Assembly: GCF_023283885.1 (NCBI RefSeq)
Contig: NZ_JAKILA010000008.1
Coordinates: 62,001-126,000 of the forward strand
Length of the DNA stretch: 64,000 bases
Origin: Shewanella basaltis
GTDB taxonomy: Bacteria > Pseudomonadota > Gammaproteobacteria > Enterobacterales > Shewanellaceae
Reading direction: 5' to 3'
The notes under the pieces were generated by a model. That model did no database searches. It was not told the origin of the DNA and saw only the letters and a program-made list of their open reading frames with translations. The position numbers were made by a program, and so were the translations under genes. This document shows positions 9,412 to 18,395 of the stretch, in pieces; the first letter of the stretch is position 1; every line of letters starts with the position of its first letter.

Positions 9412-9442
9412 AAAAAGCCGCAATACAGTGCATCGCGGCTTT
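9412..9442 (-). terminator. Terminator of fabV
   Basis: The AAAGCCGC / GCGGCTTT stem (9414-9421 with 9435-9442) has a 13-nt loop. On the minus strand it is followed by a T-rich run (the complement of AAATAAATAAAAAA). Confidence 0.75.
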
Positions 9443-9481
9443 CGTTAATTTAACCTCTTTTAATGAGCATAAAATGGATAG

Positions 9482-10684
9482 TTACAGCTCAATAACATCA
9501 AATTTAACGTTAGGATCCACGTCAGCGTCATAATCGATACCGTCAATACCAAAGCCGAACAGTTTTAAAAACTCTTCTTTGTACTCATTGTAATCGGTTA
9601 ATTCACTTAGGTTTTCAGTGGTCACTTGTGGCCATAAGTCGCGGCAGTGTTGCTGAATGTCTTCACGCAATTCCCAATCGTCTAAACGAAGACGGTTTTC
9701 GCTATCAACAACCGGAGCCTGCATATCTGCGCGATACAAGCGCTCGCTAAACATGCGGTAGATTTGCTCCATACAACCTTCATGCAGGCCTTCTTGGCGC
9801 ATTTTTTTAAACACCATGGCGATGTACAGTGGCATAACAGGGATTGCAGAACTGGCCTGTGTTACAACACTCTTGAGTACCGCTACATTGGCCGAACCAC
9901 CCGTCGCAGCAAGTTGAGTGTTAAGCGCATGTGCAGCACGGTCTAAATCCATTTTGGCTTGACCTAACGCACCATGCCAGTAAATTGGCCAAGTTAGCTC
10001 TGTGCCAATGTAACTATAAGCTACGGTTTTACAACCATCAGCTAATACACCAGCATCACTTAGCGCGCTCATCCATAATTCCCAGTCTTGGCCGCCCATC
10101 ACGGTTACAGTATCGGCAATTTCTTGCTCTGTTGCAGGCTCGACAGAGGTTTCAATGATGGTGTTTTTATTGGTATCAACTGCTGTTGCCGTATAAATTT
10201 GACCAATAGGTTTTAGTGAGGAGCGGATCACTTCGCCAGTGTCTGGTAATTTACGCACCGGTGATGCTAATGAGTAAACCACCATGTCGATTTGACCTAA
10301 ATCTTGCTTGATAAGCTCAATCACTTGCTGCTTTGCTTCATGGCTAAAGGCGTCACAGTTAATGCTTTTAGAATATAAGCCTTCAGCTTTAGCAAACTTG
10401 TCAAATGCTGCAGAATTATACCAACCTGCAGTGCCAGGTTTGGTTTCTGAACTTGGCTTTTCGAAAAACACGCCAATTGTTGCCGCATCACTGCCAAAGG
10501 CTGAAGCAATACGAGATGACAAGCCATAGCCGCTAGAAGAGCCCACAACAAGGACTTTTTTTGGGCCGTTAGCTATTTTTCCTTTGGCTTTAGTGAGCTC
10601 AATTTGTTCTTTTACGTTTGCCTCACAGCCAACAGGGTGAGTGGTTGTACAAATAAAGCCACGGATCTTAGGTTTAATAATCAT
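9482..10684 (-). CDS. fabV: Enoyl-[acyl-carrier-protein] reductase FabV
   Basis: NADH-dependent enoyl-ACP reductase that completes each cycle of type II fatty acid synthesis. The 400-residue product has the FabV length, much longer than FabI. The nucleotide-binding motif GSSSGYGLS is at residues 48-56. The active-site Tyr235-x8-Lys244 spacing, diagnostic of FabV (x6 in FabI), lies in [12 protein letters not shown]. The conserved N-terminus [20 protein letters not shown] is complete. The ATG is preceded by AAAGGAAG. It is the last gene of the minus-strand run below sapF and is followed by a terminator. FabV enzymes are known to tolerate triclosan, so this organism may too; that is inference. 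Confidence 0.97.
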   Translation of the reverse strand: MIIKPKIRGFICTTTHPVGCEANVKEQIELTKAKGKIANGPKKVLVVGSSSGYGLSSRIASAFGSDAATIGVFFEKPSSETKPGTAGWYNSAAFDKFAKAEGLYSKSINCDAFSHEAKQQVIELIKQDLGQIDMVVYSLASPVRKLPDTGEVIRSSLKPIGQIYTATAVDTNKNTIIETSVEPATEQEIADTVTVMGGQDWELWMSALSDAGVLADGCKTVAYSYIGTELTWPIYWHGALGQAKMDLDRAAHALNTQLAATGGSANVAVLKSVVTQASSAIPVMPLYIAMVFKKMRQEGLHEGCMEQIYRMFSERLYRADMQAPVVDSENRLRLDDWELREDIQQHCRDLWPQVTTENLSELTDYNEYKEEFLKLFGFGIDGIDYDADVDPNVKFDVIEL

Positions 10685-10789
10685 AGTTTGGTTTCTTCCT
10701 TTAACTTTGGCTCTAGGATAATTAGTTCAGCGCCTAAATGGCACTGATTTTTGCGAAAATACGTTGAAAACCACAGTGGTTGGAGCAGT

Positions 10790-11578
10790 TTAGCGTCGTT
10801 GCATAAATTGACTTTGCTCTTGGATCAGCCTTTGGGTGTATTCATGTTGAGGTGAGTTAAATAAGGCTTCGGTTGTGGTTTTCTCAACCATAATACCGTT
10901 TTGTAACACCATGACTTTGTCGCTCACATGACGGACGATATTAAGGTTATGGGATACAAAAATATACGACAATCCCATCTCTTTTTGGAGATCTAATAAT
11001 AGGTTGATAATTTGCGAGCGTACTGACATATCCAGCGCTGTTAAAGCTTCGTCAGCAATAATGATTTTAGGGTTGAGCATCAAGGCACGCGCAACGGCTA
11101 CACGTTGTTTTTGCCCCTCTGAAATCATGTGTGGATAGAAGTTAGCATGTTCAGGCAGTAATCCAACTTTGCGTAGGGTTTCAATCACCAAATCTTTACG
11201 TTCTTGGCTATTGAGTGTGGTGTTAAACCGCAAGGGCTCTTTTAGCAAGTTACCAATAGAGAGACGCGGATTAAGCGATGTGGTTGGATCTTGGAAAATC
11301 ATTCTGATCAATCGACAACGTTGTTTTTGGTTGCGAGTCTCTAATGCTTCACCTTCAAAAAATATTTCACCGCCACTGCGTCTCTCTGCGCCGACTAAAA
11401 TACGTGCCAACGTACTTTTACCTGAGCCGACAGAGCCGACAATTGCCATCGTTTCGCCACGTTCTAGCTCAAATGAAACAGGCGCTAAAGCCTGATAATA
11501 TTGAGGTTTAAAACGTTTATAACCGGTGACATATTGTTTGCACAAATTGTTCACTTTAAGCAATGGCGTCGTCGTCAT
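10790..11578 (-). CDS. sapF: Peptide ABC transporter ATP-binding protein SapF
   Basis: Second ATPase of the Sap (peptide) importer at the inner membrane. The start chosen at 11578 gives 262 residues (MTTTPLLKVNNLCKQY), the usual SapF length. The frame stays open to 11638, but that would add 20 residues lying inside sapD. Walker A GSVGSGKS is at 48-55 and Walker B IIIADE at 172-177. The signature motif reads ISEGQKQR (152-159) instead of LSGGQ, so it is non-canonical; SapD has the related LSEGECQ. The gene overlaps the end of sapD by 23 nt, indicating translational coupling. It is the last gene of sapABCDF, about 105 nt upstream of fabV. Confidence 0.92.
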   Translation of the reverse strand: MTTTPLLKVNNLCKQYVTGYKRFKPQYYQALAPVSFELERGETMAIVGSVGSGKSTLARILVGAERRSGGEIFFEGEALETRNQKQRCRLIRMIFQDPTTSLNPRLSIGNLLKEPLRFNTTLNSQERKDLVIETLRKVGLLPEHANFYPHMISEGQKQRVAVARALMLNPKIIIADEALTALDMSVRSQIINLLLDLQKEMGLSYIFVSHNLNIVRHVSDKVMVLQNGIMVEKTTTEALFNSPQHEYTQRLIQEQSQFMQRR

Positions 11579-12566
11579 CTTCTTGCTCACTTTGGTAAGG
11601 GAAATGGCAGGCGAAATAACGACCTTTACTGTGTTCAAGGTTAGGTTGTTTTACGCATTTACGCTGCGCTTCAGGGCAGCGTGGGCCAAGTCGGCAGCCT
11701 GCTGGTAAATGCTGCATTGAGGGTGACGAACCTTGTAATGTCGGTAAGTCAGACTTATGGCGCATCTTTTTGGTGTGATCAGGTAAATTCTTTAATAATG
11801 CTCGGGTATAAGGGTGAAACGGCAACTCTGCCATGGCCTCCGCAGGGCCAGATTCCATTACCTGACCACTGTATAAAATGGTTAAATTATCACACCAGTT
11901 CACCATAATTTCGAGTTCGTGGCTTACCAGCAATATAGACACATTCTGTAGCTGGTTAAGTTGAGATAATAATCGGAAAATCTGTGCCTGAGTGTTCAGT
12001 TCCATAGAGTTGGTGGGTTCGTCTGCGATAAGCAGTTTAGGGTGATTTGCAACCGCCATCGCAATCATGACTTTTTGACATTCGCCCTCAGATAATTCCC
12101 ACGGATAACATTTCATCAGTTGTTTAGGCGTTTTGATGCCAACTTTATGCAACCATTTTTGGGCATTAAGATAGGTATCGCGACTACGACGCCAAAATGG
12201 AACACTTTTATTGGGCATCATGGCTTCAATGAGCTGGCTACCTATGGTTTTTACTGGATCTAAACTACCGGATGGATCTTGAAAAATCATGGCCATATCG
12301 CAACCCATTAAATTACGCCGATCTTTAGCGCTCATTTCTAATAGGTTTTTTCCATCCCACATCATACGGTCTGCAACAATATGCCAATTCGGGCCCAGTA
12401 CCCCAAGAATCGCTTTCGCGAGTAAACTTCGGCCAGAACCCGACTCGCCAACCAAACCGTGGATTTCACCAGGATTGATTGTTAGGCTGACTTTTTCAAG
12501 TACTTTGACTCGGCCTTGCGCTGTGTCGAGTTCAATAGTGAGGTTACGTACATCGAGTAATGGCAT
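11556..12566 (-). CDS. sapD: Peptide ABC transporter ATP-binding protein SapD
   Basis: ATPase subunit of the Sap peptide importer; in E. coli SapD also supports Trk potassium uptake. The 336-residue product has the oligopeptide-type C-terminal extension with a Cys cluster (CRLGPRCPEAQRKC and the later Cys in FACHFP). The signature motif LSEGECQ is at 158-164 and Walker B LLIADE at 178-183. Unusually, Walker A reads GESGSGRS at 40-47: the invariant Lys is Arg46 (codon CGA, read directly from the sequence). The rest of the domain looks intact, so it is not an obvious pseudogene. It lies 3 nt downstream of sapC and overlaps sapF. Confidence 0.93.
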   Translation of the reverse strand: MPLLDVRNLTIELDTAQGRVKVLEKVSLTINPGEIHGLVGESGSGRSLLAKAILGVLGPNWHIVADRMMWDGKNLLEMSAKDRRNLMGCDMAMIFQDPSGSLDPVKTIGSQLIEAMMPNKSVPFWRRSRDTYLNAQKWLHKVGIKTPKQLMKCYPWELSEGECQKVMIAMAVANHPKLLIADEPTNSMELNTQAQIFRLLSQLNQLQNVSILLVSHELEIMVNWCDNLTILYSGQVMESGPAEAMAELPFHPYTRALLKNLPDHTKKMRHKSDLPTLQGSSPSMQHLPAGCRLGPRCPEAQRKCVKQPNLEHSKGRYFACHFPYQSEQEDDDDAIA

Positions 12567-12569
12567 AGG

Positions 12570-13460
12570 TTAATTTCTTATTGGTGCAAGTGCTGAACGT
12601 AGACCATCACCCACTAAGTTTACCGATAATACGGTAAATAAGATGGCAACCCCTGGTATAGCGACAGTCCATGGTGCAAGCAGCAAATTATCTAGACCTT
12701 GTGCCACCATCGCGCCCCATTCAGGGCTTGGTGCCTGGGCGCCTAGGTTTAAAAACCCCAATGCAGCGATATCTAATATGGCTGCCGAAATGGCCATCGT
12801 TACCTGAATAATCACCACATCCCACACGTTAGGCATAATCACATACCAAAAAATTTGCAGCGAATTTGCCCCATCTAACCGAGCTGCAGTGACATATTCT
12901 TTTTGTAATTCTTCGTGAACGGCCTGGTGAATCACTCTCACAAACTGCGGAACCATGGCAATACCAACACCCCAAAATACATTGTTTAAGCCCGGTCCCA
13001 TCACAGCGACCACTAAAATAGCCATAAGCAATGACGGAATTGACAATAATGCATCGAGCAAGTGACTTAATACGCTAGATTTTATTCCGCGCATCATTCC
13101 CGACAATGAACCAATAACAAACCCAAAAAATAACGATGCACCGACAACTAATAACGACATACCAAAGGTTAATTGTACGCCGTGTAAAATGCGACTAAAA
13201 ATATCACGCCCGAGATCGTCTGTGCCAAAAAAGTGTTCTACCTTTCCGGCAGGATCCCAAGACGGAGGCAATAGCAGAACTTGTTGATCTTGTGCTTCAG
13301 CCGAGAAGGGTGCGATGAAAGGCGCGAATATGGTCAACACCAGCAAAAAAAGCACAGCCCATAATCCGATTAACGCAAAAGGATTAGACGAAAAGCTTTG
13401 CCACACGCGCCACATTGGTGAGTCAATATGGTCTTCGTGGTAGATTTTAATGCGAGGCAT
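12570..13460 (-). CDS. sapC: Peptide ABC transporter permease SapC
   Basis: Inner-membrane permease of the Sap peptide importer. The 296-residue product has an N-terminal membrane segment at about 28-52 followed by the DppC/OppC-type domain: the conserved FGTDDLGRDIFSRILHG motif near 78-95, several hydrophobic helices, and the cytoplasmic EAA-like loop AARLDGANSLQIFWYVIMPN that contacts the ATPases. The gene overlaps sapB by 14 nt and precedes sapD by 3 nt, consistent with one sapABCDF transcript. Family assignment is firm; the transported substrate in this organism is not known from sequence. Confidence 0.94.
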   Translation of the reverse strand: MPRIKIYHEDHIDSPMWRVWQSFSSNPFALIGLWAVLFLLVLTIFAPFIAPFSAEAQDQQVLLLPPSWDPAGKVEHFFGTDDLGRDIFSRILHGVQLTFGMSLLVVGASLFFGFVIGSLSGMMRGIKSSVLSHLLDALLSIPSLLMAILVVAVMGPGLNNVFWGVGIAMVPQFVRVIHQAVHEELQKEYVTAARLDGANSLQIFWYVIMPNVWDVVIIQVTMAISAAILDIAALGFLNLGAQAPSPEWGAMVAQGLDNLLLAPWTVAIPGVAILFTVLSVNLVGDGLRSALAPIRN

Positions 13461-14478
13461 ATAGTTCCTTTCTACTCATCGGATTGATTGCTGTATGCAA
13501 TAGCTCAATCAAAATGCTTAAGAAAATGATCAGTAGTGATACAGATAAAATCCCTGCTTGAATCACAGTATAGTCTCGCTGATAGATGCCAGACACCAGC
13601 CAACTGCCAACTCCCGGCCACGAAAATATCACCTCTACCACGATGCCATAACTAGCAAATGACCCCAGCATTAAGCCAATGCTTTTCAATACTGGGATTA
13701 ATGCGTTTGGCAAAGCATGACGGACTAGAATTTTAAATGTATGTAATCCTCTGGCTTCTGCTGCGCGGATATAGGTTTGATTCATGACATTGATCATCGC
13801 TTGGCGAGTGATTCGAACCACAAGGGTAAAGGGTAGTACCGCCAAGGTTACCGCAGGGAGAATTAGGTGTAATAACGCGTCGTGAAAAGCGGGGATACGG
13901 TAAGTAGATTCCGACAACAAGGTGTCAACTAGCATAAACCCTGTTACGGGTTCGATTTCATAAAGTAAATTGATTTGTCCTGATATGGGTAACCAGCCTA
14001 AATTAACACCTAACCACATGGCCAGTGTCAGTCCAAGCCAAAACACCGGCATAGAATAACCCGTTAAAGTAAAAGCCAAAATACTGTGCTGTAACATTTT
14101 ATTTCGGCTTAAAGCGGCTATAACCCCAATGGGTACACCGAAAAATACGGCAATAAAACCAGAAAACAAAGACAATTCGAACGAGGCGGGTAATACCGAT
14201 GCCAGCTCACCAGCCACTGATTGCTGCGAATTACTTGAAATCCCCAAATTACCCGACAAGCGTTGCCTAAGGTACGCGGTAAATTGCAAGAGTGCGTTGT
14301 CGTTTAATTGATAATCGAGTTCTATTTGTTGTTGCTGCAGCGCAGTTGGGTATTGAATACCCGATAACGAATAGGCTTTGTTTGCTGGAAATAATCCAGT
14401 AGCAATAAATAAGACCGCTATCATGACTAATGATGTGGCAACAAAAAGGGTGATGCGTCTAAAAAGATAACGCCACAT
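13447..14478 (-). CDS. sapB: Peptide ABC transporter permease SapB
   Basis: Partner permease of SapC in the Sap importer. The 343-residue product begins with a membrane segment in MWRYLFRRITLFVATSLVMIA and has the DppB-type architecture: a periplasmic loop at about residues 30-95, then five or so membrane helices. The EAA-like loop AAEARGLHTFKILVRHALPN is at about 237-256. The start codon follows the sapA stop codon immediately, without overlap. The segment GVVVEVIFSWPGVG-like near the C-terminus (here GIVVEVIFSWPGVGSW) is typical of this permease family. Part of the five-gene sap operon on the minus strand. Confidence 0.94.
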   Translation of the reverse strand: MWRYLFRRITLFVATSLVMIAVLFIATGLFPANKAYSLSGIQYPTALQQQQIELDYQLNDNALLQFTAYLRQRLSGNLGISSNSQQSVAGELASVLPASFELSLFSGFIAVFFGVPIGVIAALSRNKMLQHSILAFTLTGYSMPVFWLGLTLAMWLGVNLGWLPISGQINLLYEIEPVTGFMLVDTLLSESTYRIPAFHDALLHLILPAVTLAVLPFTLVVRITRQAMINVMNQTYIRAAEARGLHTFKILVRHALPNALIPVLKSIGLMLGSFASYGIVVEVIFSWPGVGSWLVSGIYQRDYTVIQAGILSVSLLIIFLSILIELLHTAINPMSRKELYASH

Positions 14479-16104
14479 TTATTCGCCTTCCTCTGATGTT
14501 TGTATCGCTTTTGCAAACGAGATCCCGCCATAAGGACGAATTTGCATGGCGGTAATATTGTTCTTTTTTAAGACGACTTTTTTCGCATGAGCCAGCGTTA
14601 CCATAGGGACCTGGTCGCTAATAATTGCTTCGGCTGACTGATAAAATGCTTTGCGTTCAGGTTGTGATGACACACTTTGCGCTTGGGTGAGTAAATGCTC
14701 AAAGTCTTTTTGGCACCAACGAGAGCGATTGTTATTTGACTCCAGTGCCGCACAACTTAATAACGGGGTAAAAAAGTTATCGGGATCGCTATTATCTGCG
14801 TTCCAGCCAATTAAGACTGAGTCATAGTTAGATGCAGATAATTTTTGCGTAAACACGCTCCAATCATAACTAATGATATTAAGCTTAACCCCAATACGAG
14901 CTAAATCGGCTTGAATAAGCTCAGCGGTCTTTAATGCACTTGGATTATAAATCCGTGCCACCGGCATTGCCCAGACATCAATCGATAATTGATTGACTCC
15001 GGCCTGCTTTAATAGCTCAATGGCTTTTTGTGGGTTGTAATCATTGGGTGATAGGTTTTTAGAATATGCCCAAGATGCTGGTGGCAGTACACCAGTGGCT
15101 TCAACGGCGGTATCATTATATACCGCTTCAAGAATGTTTTGTTTATCGATGGCATGCGCCAAAGCGCGCCTAACACGAACATCGTTTAAGGGGGGCTTTT
15201 GGGTGTTAAACGCCCAAAATGACACATTTAATCCTGGTTTTGCATCCACAATTACATCAGGGTGTTGGTTTAGTACTGCTAGTTCACCAGCTTTAGGTAA
15301 GGCTGATACACTGCAATCACCAGTGATGAGTTTTGCAATTCGCGCAGTGCTTCTCGGGGTGATATCAAATACTAGCTGATCGAGCTCGACCGTGGGTCCC
15401 CAATAAACAGGGTGTTTTTTATAACGAATGTATTCATTTTTCACATACTGACTCAGTTGAAACGGACCGGTACCGACCGCAAAAAAATCAATATCTTCTG
15501 GTTTGCCTTCGCTTAGCAACTGATAACCGTACTCTGCCGACAAAATAACGGCAAAATCTGTGGCTAAATTAGATAAAAATGATGCGTCTTTACGGGTTAA
15601 GTGAAATATAACCTGGTAGTCATTGACCTTTTCTATCGATTCGATAAGTTCGGCAAACCCTATGCTTTGAAAAAACGGATAACCCGTTCTGCTGACTAAA
15701 TGATAAGGATGTAAGGGGTTAATAATACGGTTAAATGAAAACAATACATCGTCAGCATTAAAGTCCCTTGAGGGGGTAAATCGACGGGTTTTATGAAAGC
15801 TGACATGTTCGCGTAATGTAAACTGATAACTCAACCCGTCTTCAGACATTTGCCATTGAGTGGCAAGTCCAGGAATGATCTCTGCCTTGGCTTGGCTATA
15901 ATTGACTAAGCGGCTGTATATTTGGTGAGACGTCGCATCAATAGTGGTTCCAGAAGTCACTAATTGCGGATTAAAGCTCTCAGGATTACCTTCGCTGCAA
16001 TATACCAAACCAGAAGGTAATTGTGCTTGTCCGCATGCAGCCAGCAAAAGACTGGTAATACATAAGGAAATCAGCTGATACCAGCGTTTAACTATAACAA
16101 GCAT
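14479..16104 (-). CDS. sapA: Peptide ABC transporter substrate-binding lipoprotein SapA
   Basis: Extracytoplasmic solute-binding protein (SBP family 5) that would deliver peptides to SapBC. The 541-residue product starts with a hydrophobic signal ending in a lipobox (LLLAAC, Cys24), so it is predicted to be a lipoprotein, unlike a freely soluble binding protein. Family features include GLATQWQMSEDGLSYQFTLR near residue 80 and VRVRRALAHAIDK near 310. It is the first gene of sapABCDF, with sapB starting at the next base after its stop. pspF lies 81 nt upstream on the same strand; the same pspF-sap neighbourhood occurs in enterobacteria. In pathogens SapA binds antimicrobial peptides; the role here is not shown. 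Confidence 0.92.
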   Translation of the reverse strand: MLVIVKRWYQLISLCITSLLLAACGQAQLPSGLVYCSEGNPESFNPQLVTSGTTIDATSHQIYSRLVNYSQAKAEIIPGLATQWQMSEDGLSYQFTLREHVSFHKTRRFTPSRDFNADDVLFSFNRIINPLHPYHLVSRTGYPFFQSIGFAELIESIEKVNDYQVIFHLTRKDASFLSNLATDFAVILSAEYGYQLLSEGKPEDIDFFAVGTGPFQLSQYVKNEYIRYKKHPVYWGPTVELDQLVFDITPRSTARIAKLITGDCSVSALPKAGELAVLNQHPDVIVDAKPGLNVSFWAFNTQKPPLNDVRVRRALAHAIDKQNILEAVYNDTAVEATGVLPPASWAYSKNLSPNDYNPQKAIELLKQAGVNQLSIDVWAMPVARIYNPSALKTAELIQADLARIGVKLNIISYDWSVFTQKLSASNYDSVLIGWNADNSDPDNFFTPLLSCAALESNNNRSRWCQKDFEHLLTQAQSVSSQPERKAFYQSAEAIISDQVPMVTLAHAKKVVLKKNNITAMQIRPYGGISFAKAIQTSEEGE

Positions 16105-16185
16105 GATGTGATCATTTTTTATCGACTTTGAGTAAGTATTTTAACAGTGTTCTTGTAAGAGGAGCAATCGCTGATACGTGTTCAT

Positions 16186-17259
16186 TTAAGACTTATCAAG
16201 TAAGTTGTATTTTTTTAAAATACCTCGTAACTGATGGTAGCTTAACCCAAGTAAGTCGGCGGTTTTCTTTTGATTGTACTGGCCTTCAGCAAGCGCTTTT
16301 TGTAACAGGTCTATTTCTGCGTTTTCAGTGTATTCTTTGAAATTGATAGGAAACTCGATGCCATGATGCCCGCTGTGAGTGTCATCATTTGACTTAGTGT
16401 CGGTGTTTGTTTGAGTCGCCGTTACTTCAACCGGTGCAGCCTGACGCTCACGAGTCTTAACGCGACTCATAGGCCGGTACGGAGAGGCAAATGGGTCTAA
16501 AATAATCCGATCAATTTCCTGACCATCAGAGCCTTCACGGTACACGCTGCGCTCGACCACGTTTTTAAGTTCGCGAATGTTTCCAGGCCAGTTATGCATC
16601 ATTAACTGTTCAATGGCTATTGCGCCAAAACCACCAAAATAGTCGAGCCCAAGTTGTCTTGCCATGCTAACGGCAAAGTGTTCTGCCAGGGGCATAATGT
16701 CTTCTGTACGGCTTCGCAATGGCGGTAACGTTATCACATCGAAAGCTAACCTATCTAATAAGTCGGCTCTAAATTCGCCACTGTCAGCCAGTGCGGGTAA
16801 GTCTTCGTTGGCCGCACAAATAAGGCGTACATCTGACTGTACGGTTTTACTCCCACCGACGCGTTCAAATTCGCCGTATTCAATGACCCTTAAAAGCTTT
16901 TCTTGGATCAACCCAGAGGTATTTGCTAATTCGTCTAAAAATAACGTCCCGCCGTCAGCCCGCTCAAAACGGCCTTCATGTTTACCTTTAGCACCGGTAA
17001 ATGCACCAGACTCATGGCCAAACAATTCACTTTCGAGTAAGTTTTCGCTTAATGATGAACAGTTAAGTTTGATAAAACTTTGATCCCATCGGGCTGATAA
17101 GTAATGTAAACGCTCAGCAATGAGCTCTTTACCCGTTCCGCGCTCACCTATAATCAGCACAGGCTTAGACAAAGGGGCAATTTTAGACACATGTTCTAAC
17201 ACTTCAAGTAGCGCATTAGATTGGCCGATGAGATTATCTTGTTGGTATTGTTTACTCAC
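16186..17259 (-). CDS. pspF: Phage-shock-protein operon transcriptional activator PspF
   Basis: Sigma-54 enhancer-binding activator of the psp operon, held inactive by PspA. It lacks a receiver domain, as expected for PspF. The AAA+ domain shows Walker A GERGTGKE at 38-45, the sigma-54-contact loop GAFTGA at 85-90, and Walker B GGTLFLDE at 103-110. A C-terminal Fis-type helix-turn-helix is in KKTADLLGLSYHQLRGILKKY. The protein (357 residues) is about 30 longer than E. coli PspF owing to a Thr/Asp-rich linker at about 265-310. The start is a GTG at 17259. It is divergent from pspA, with enhancer-like and sigma-54 sites between them. Confidence 0.95.
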   Translation of the reverse strand: MSKQYQQDNLIGQSNALLEVLEHVSKIAPLSKPVLIIGERGTGKELIAERLHYLSARWDQSFIKLNCSSLSENLLESELFGHESGAFTGAKGKHEGRFERADGGTLFLDELANTSGLIQEKLLRVIEYGEFERVGGSKTVQSDVRLICAANEDLPALADSGEFRADLLDRLAFDVITLPPLRSRTEDIMPLAEHFAVSMARQLGLDYFGGFGAIAIEQLMMHNWPGNIRELKNVVERSVYREGSDGQEIDRIILDPFASPYRPMSRVKTRERQAAPVEVTATQTNTDTKSNDDTHSGHHGIEFPINFKEYTENAEIDLLQKALAEGQYNQKKTADLLGLSYHQLRGILKKYNLLDKS

Positions 17260-17280
17260 AGTGGCTTACTCGCAAAATTG

Positions 17281-17305
17281 TTAGTGAATTAGACTAATAA
17301 TTAGT
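17281..17305. promoter_or_regulatory. Candidate PspF enhancer (upstream activating sequence)
   Basis: TTAGTGAATTAGACTAA (17281-17297) is a partial palindrome, with a second TTAGTGA half-site at 17301-17307. It lies about 90-110 nt upstream of the sigma-54 promoter, the expected enhancer distance, and next to pspF, so it could also autoregulate pspF. Confidence 0.5.
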
Positions 17306-17392
17306 GAAAATCATAATAGATGGCTTAATGAATAAATGAAAGAAAAAGTTAAATATTTGTATAACTGGCTGATATTGTTATAGTTGGCAAAG

Positions 17393-17408
17393 TTGGCACG
17401 CAATGTGT
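17393..17408 (+). promoter_or_regulatory. Sigma-54 promoter of pspA
   Basis: TTGGCACGCAATGTGT matches the -24 box TTGGCACG exactly. The -12 element GTGT departs from TTGC but keeps the conserved G with 12-nt spacing. It closely resembles the pspA promoter of E. coli as I recall it. It lies 44 nt before the pspA start. Confidence 0.75.
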
Positions 17409-17451
17409 AATACCTATTGCGACATCCACGTTACTTTTTGAGGAATACATT

Positions 17452-18135
17452 ATGGGAATTTTCTCTCGCTTTGCAGATATCGTTAATTCAAATATCAGCG
17501 CAATACTTGATAAAGCCGAAGATCCAGAAAAAATGGTTCGCCTTATCATTCAAGAAATGGAAGACACGTTAGTTGAAGTACGTTCAACCTCTGCCAAAGT
17601 GTTGGCTGAGAAAAAAGAACTGTTACGTCGTATTAGCCGTGTTCAAGAACAAGTGCAAGATTGGCAGGATAAAGCTGAGTTAGCATTATCGAAAGATCGT
17701 GAAGATTTAGCAAAAGCCGCTTTAATTGAAAAGCAAAAAACCACAGCGTTATTACAAACTCTGGAAATGGAATTGCAAGTTGTTGAAGAACATATCACTC
17801 GTTTAAAAGACGAAGTGGCACAACTGCAAGAAAAACTCAATGATGCTCGTGCTCGCCAAAAGACCATCATTATGCGTAAGCAAACTGCCACTTCACGTCT
17901 AGAAGTGAAAAAGCAGCTTGATTCAAGCAAAATTGATGATGCAATGATGAAGTTTGAGCAATACGAACGCCGTGTTGAAGGCCTTGAAGCTCAAGTTGAA
18001 TCATATGACTTAGGTAAAAAGAATACCCTTGCAGATGAGTTTGCCGCCCTTGAAGCTGAAGATGCTGTTAATGACGAATTAGCGGCACTAAAAGCCAAAG
18101 TAAACGCAAAATCACAACCTAAATCAAAAGCATAA
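17452..18135 (+). CDS. pspA: Phage shock protein A
   Basis: Peripheral inner-membrane protein of the ESCRT-III-like PspA/Vipp1 family that protects membrane integrity and represses PspF. The 227-residue product has the amphipathic N-terminal helix MGIFSRFADIVNSNISAILDKAEDPEKMVRLIIQEME and long coiled coil up to about residue 190, as expected. A Lys/Ser-rich tail ends the protein. It is the first gene after the sigma-54 promoter, divergent from pspF, and precedes pspB by 20 nt. Control by PspF under envelope stress is inferred from the flanking sites. Confidence 0.97.
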   Translation: MGIFSRFADIVNSNISAILDKAEDPEKMVRLIIQEMEDTLVEVRSTSAKVLAEKKELLRRISRVQEQVQDWQDKAELALSKDREDLAKAALIEKQKTTALLQTLEMELQVVEEHITRLKDEVAQLQEKLNDARARQKTIIMRKQTATSRLEVKKQLDSSKIDDAMMKFEQYERRVEGLEAQVESYDLGKKNTLADEFAALEAEDAVNDELAALKAKVNAKSQPKSKA

Positions 18136-18155
18136 TAATTTTTCAGAGGTGAGTT

Positions 18156-18395
18156 ATGGACATGGATCTTCTTATTGCACCAATTATCATATTTTTAGTA
18201 ATTGTTGCACCCATTTGGTTGATTCTTCACTACCGCAGTAAGCGACAAGTGAGCCAAGGACTCACAGAGGAAGAATTTGCACAGCTTAATGATTTGATTG
18301 CGAAAGCTGAAAAAATGAGCCATCGCATCGAAACCTTAGAAGCGATTTTAGATACTGATTCACCAGAATGGAGGGCGAAACATGGGCACAACTAA
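18156..18395 (+). CDS. pspB: Phage shock protein B
   Basis: Small inner-membrane protein that, with PspC, senses envelope stress and relieves PspA inhibition of PspF. The 79-residue product has one N-terminal membrane helix (about residues 4-26, LIAPIIIFLVIVAPIWLILHY), then a basic stretch and an amphipathic helix containing EEFAQLNDLIAKAEKMSHRIETLE. Its end overlaps the start of pspC by 14 nt, implying translational coupling. Length and pattern match the PspB family (about 75 residues). Confidence 0.95.
   Translation: MDMDLLIAPIIIFLVIVAPIWLILHYRSKRQVSQGLTEEEFAQLNDLIAKAEKMSHRIETLEAILDTDSPEWRAKHGHN

Noticed and set aside
9223..9423. Minus-strand frame of 66 codons near fabV
   Set aside because: It coincides with the family A repeat element and has no ribosome-binding site or similarity.
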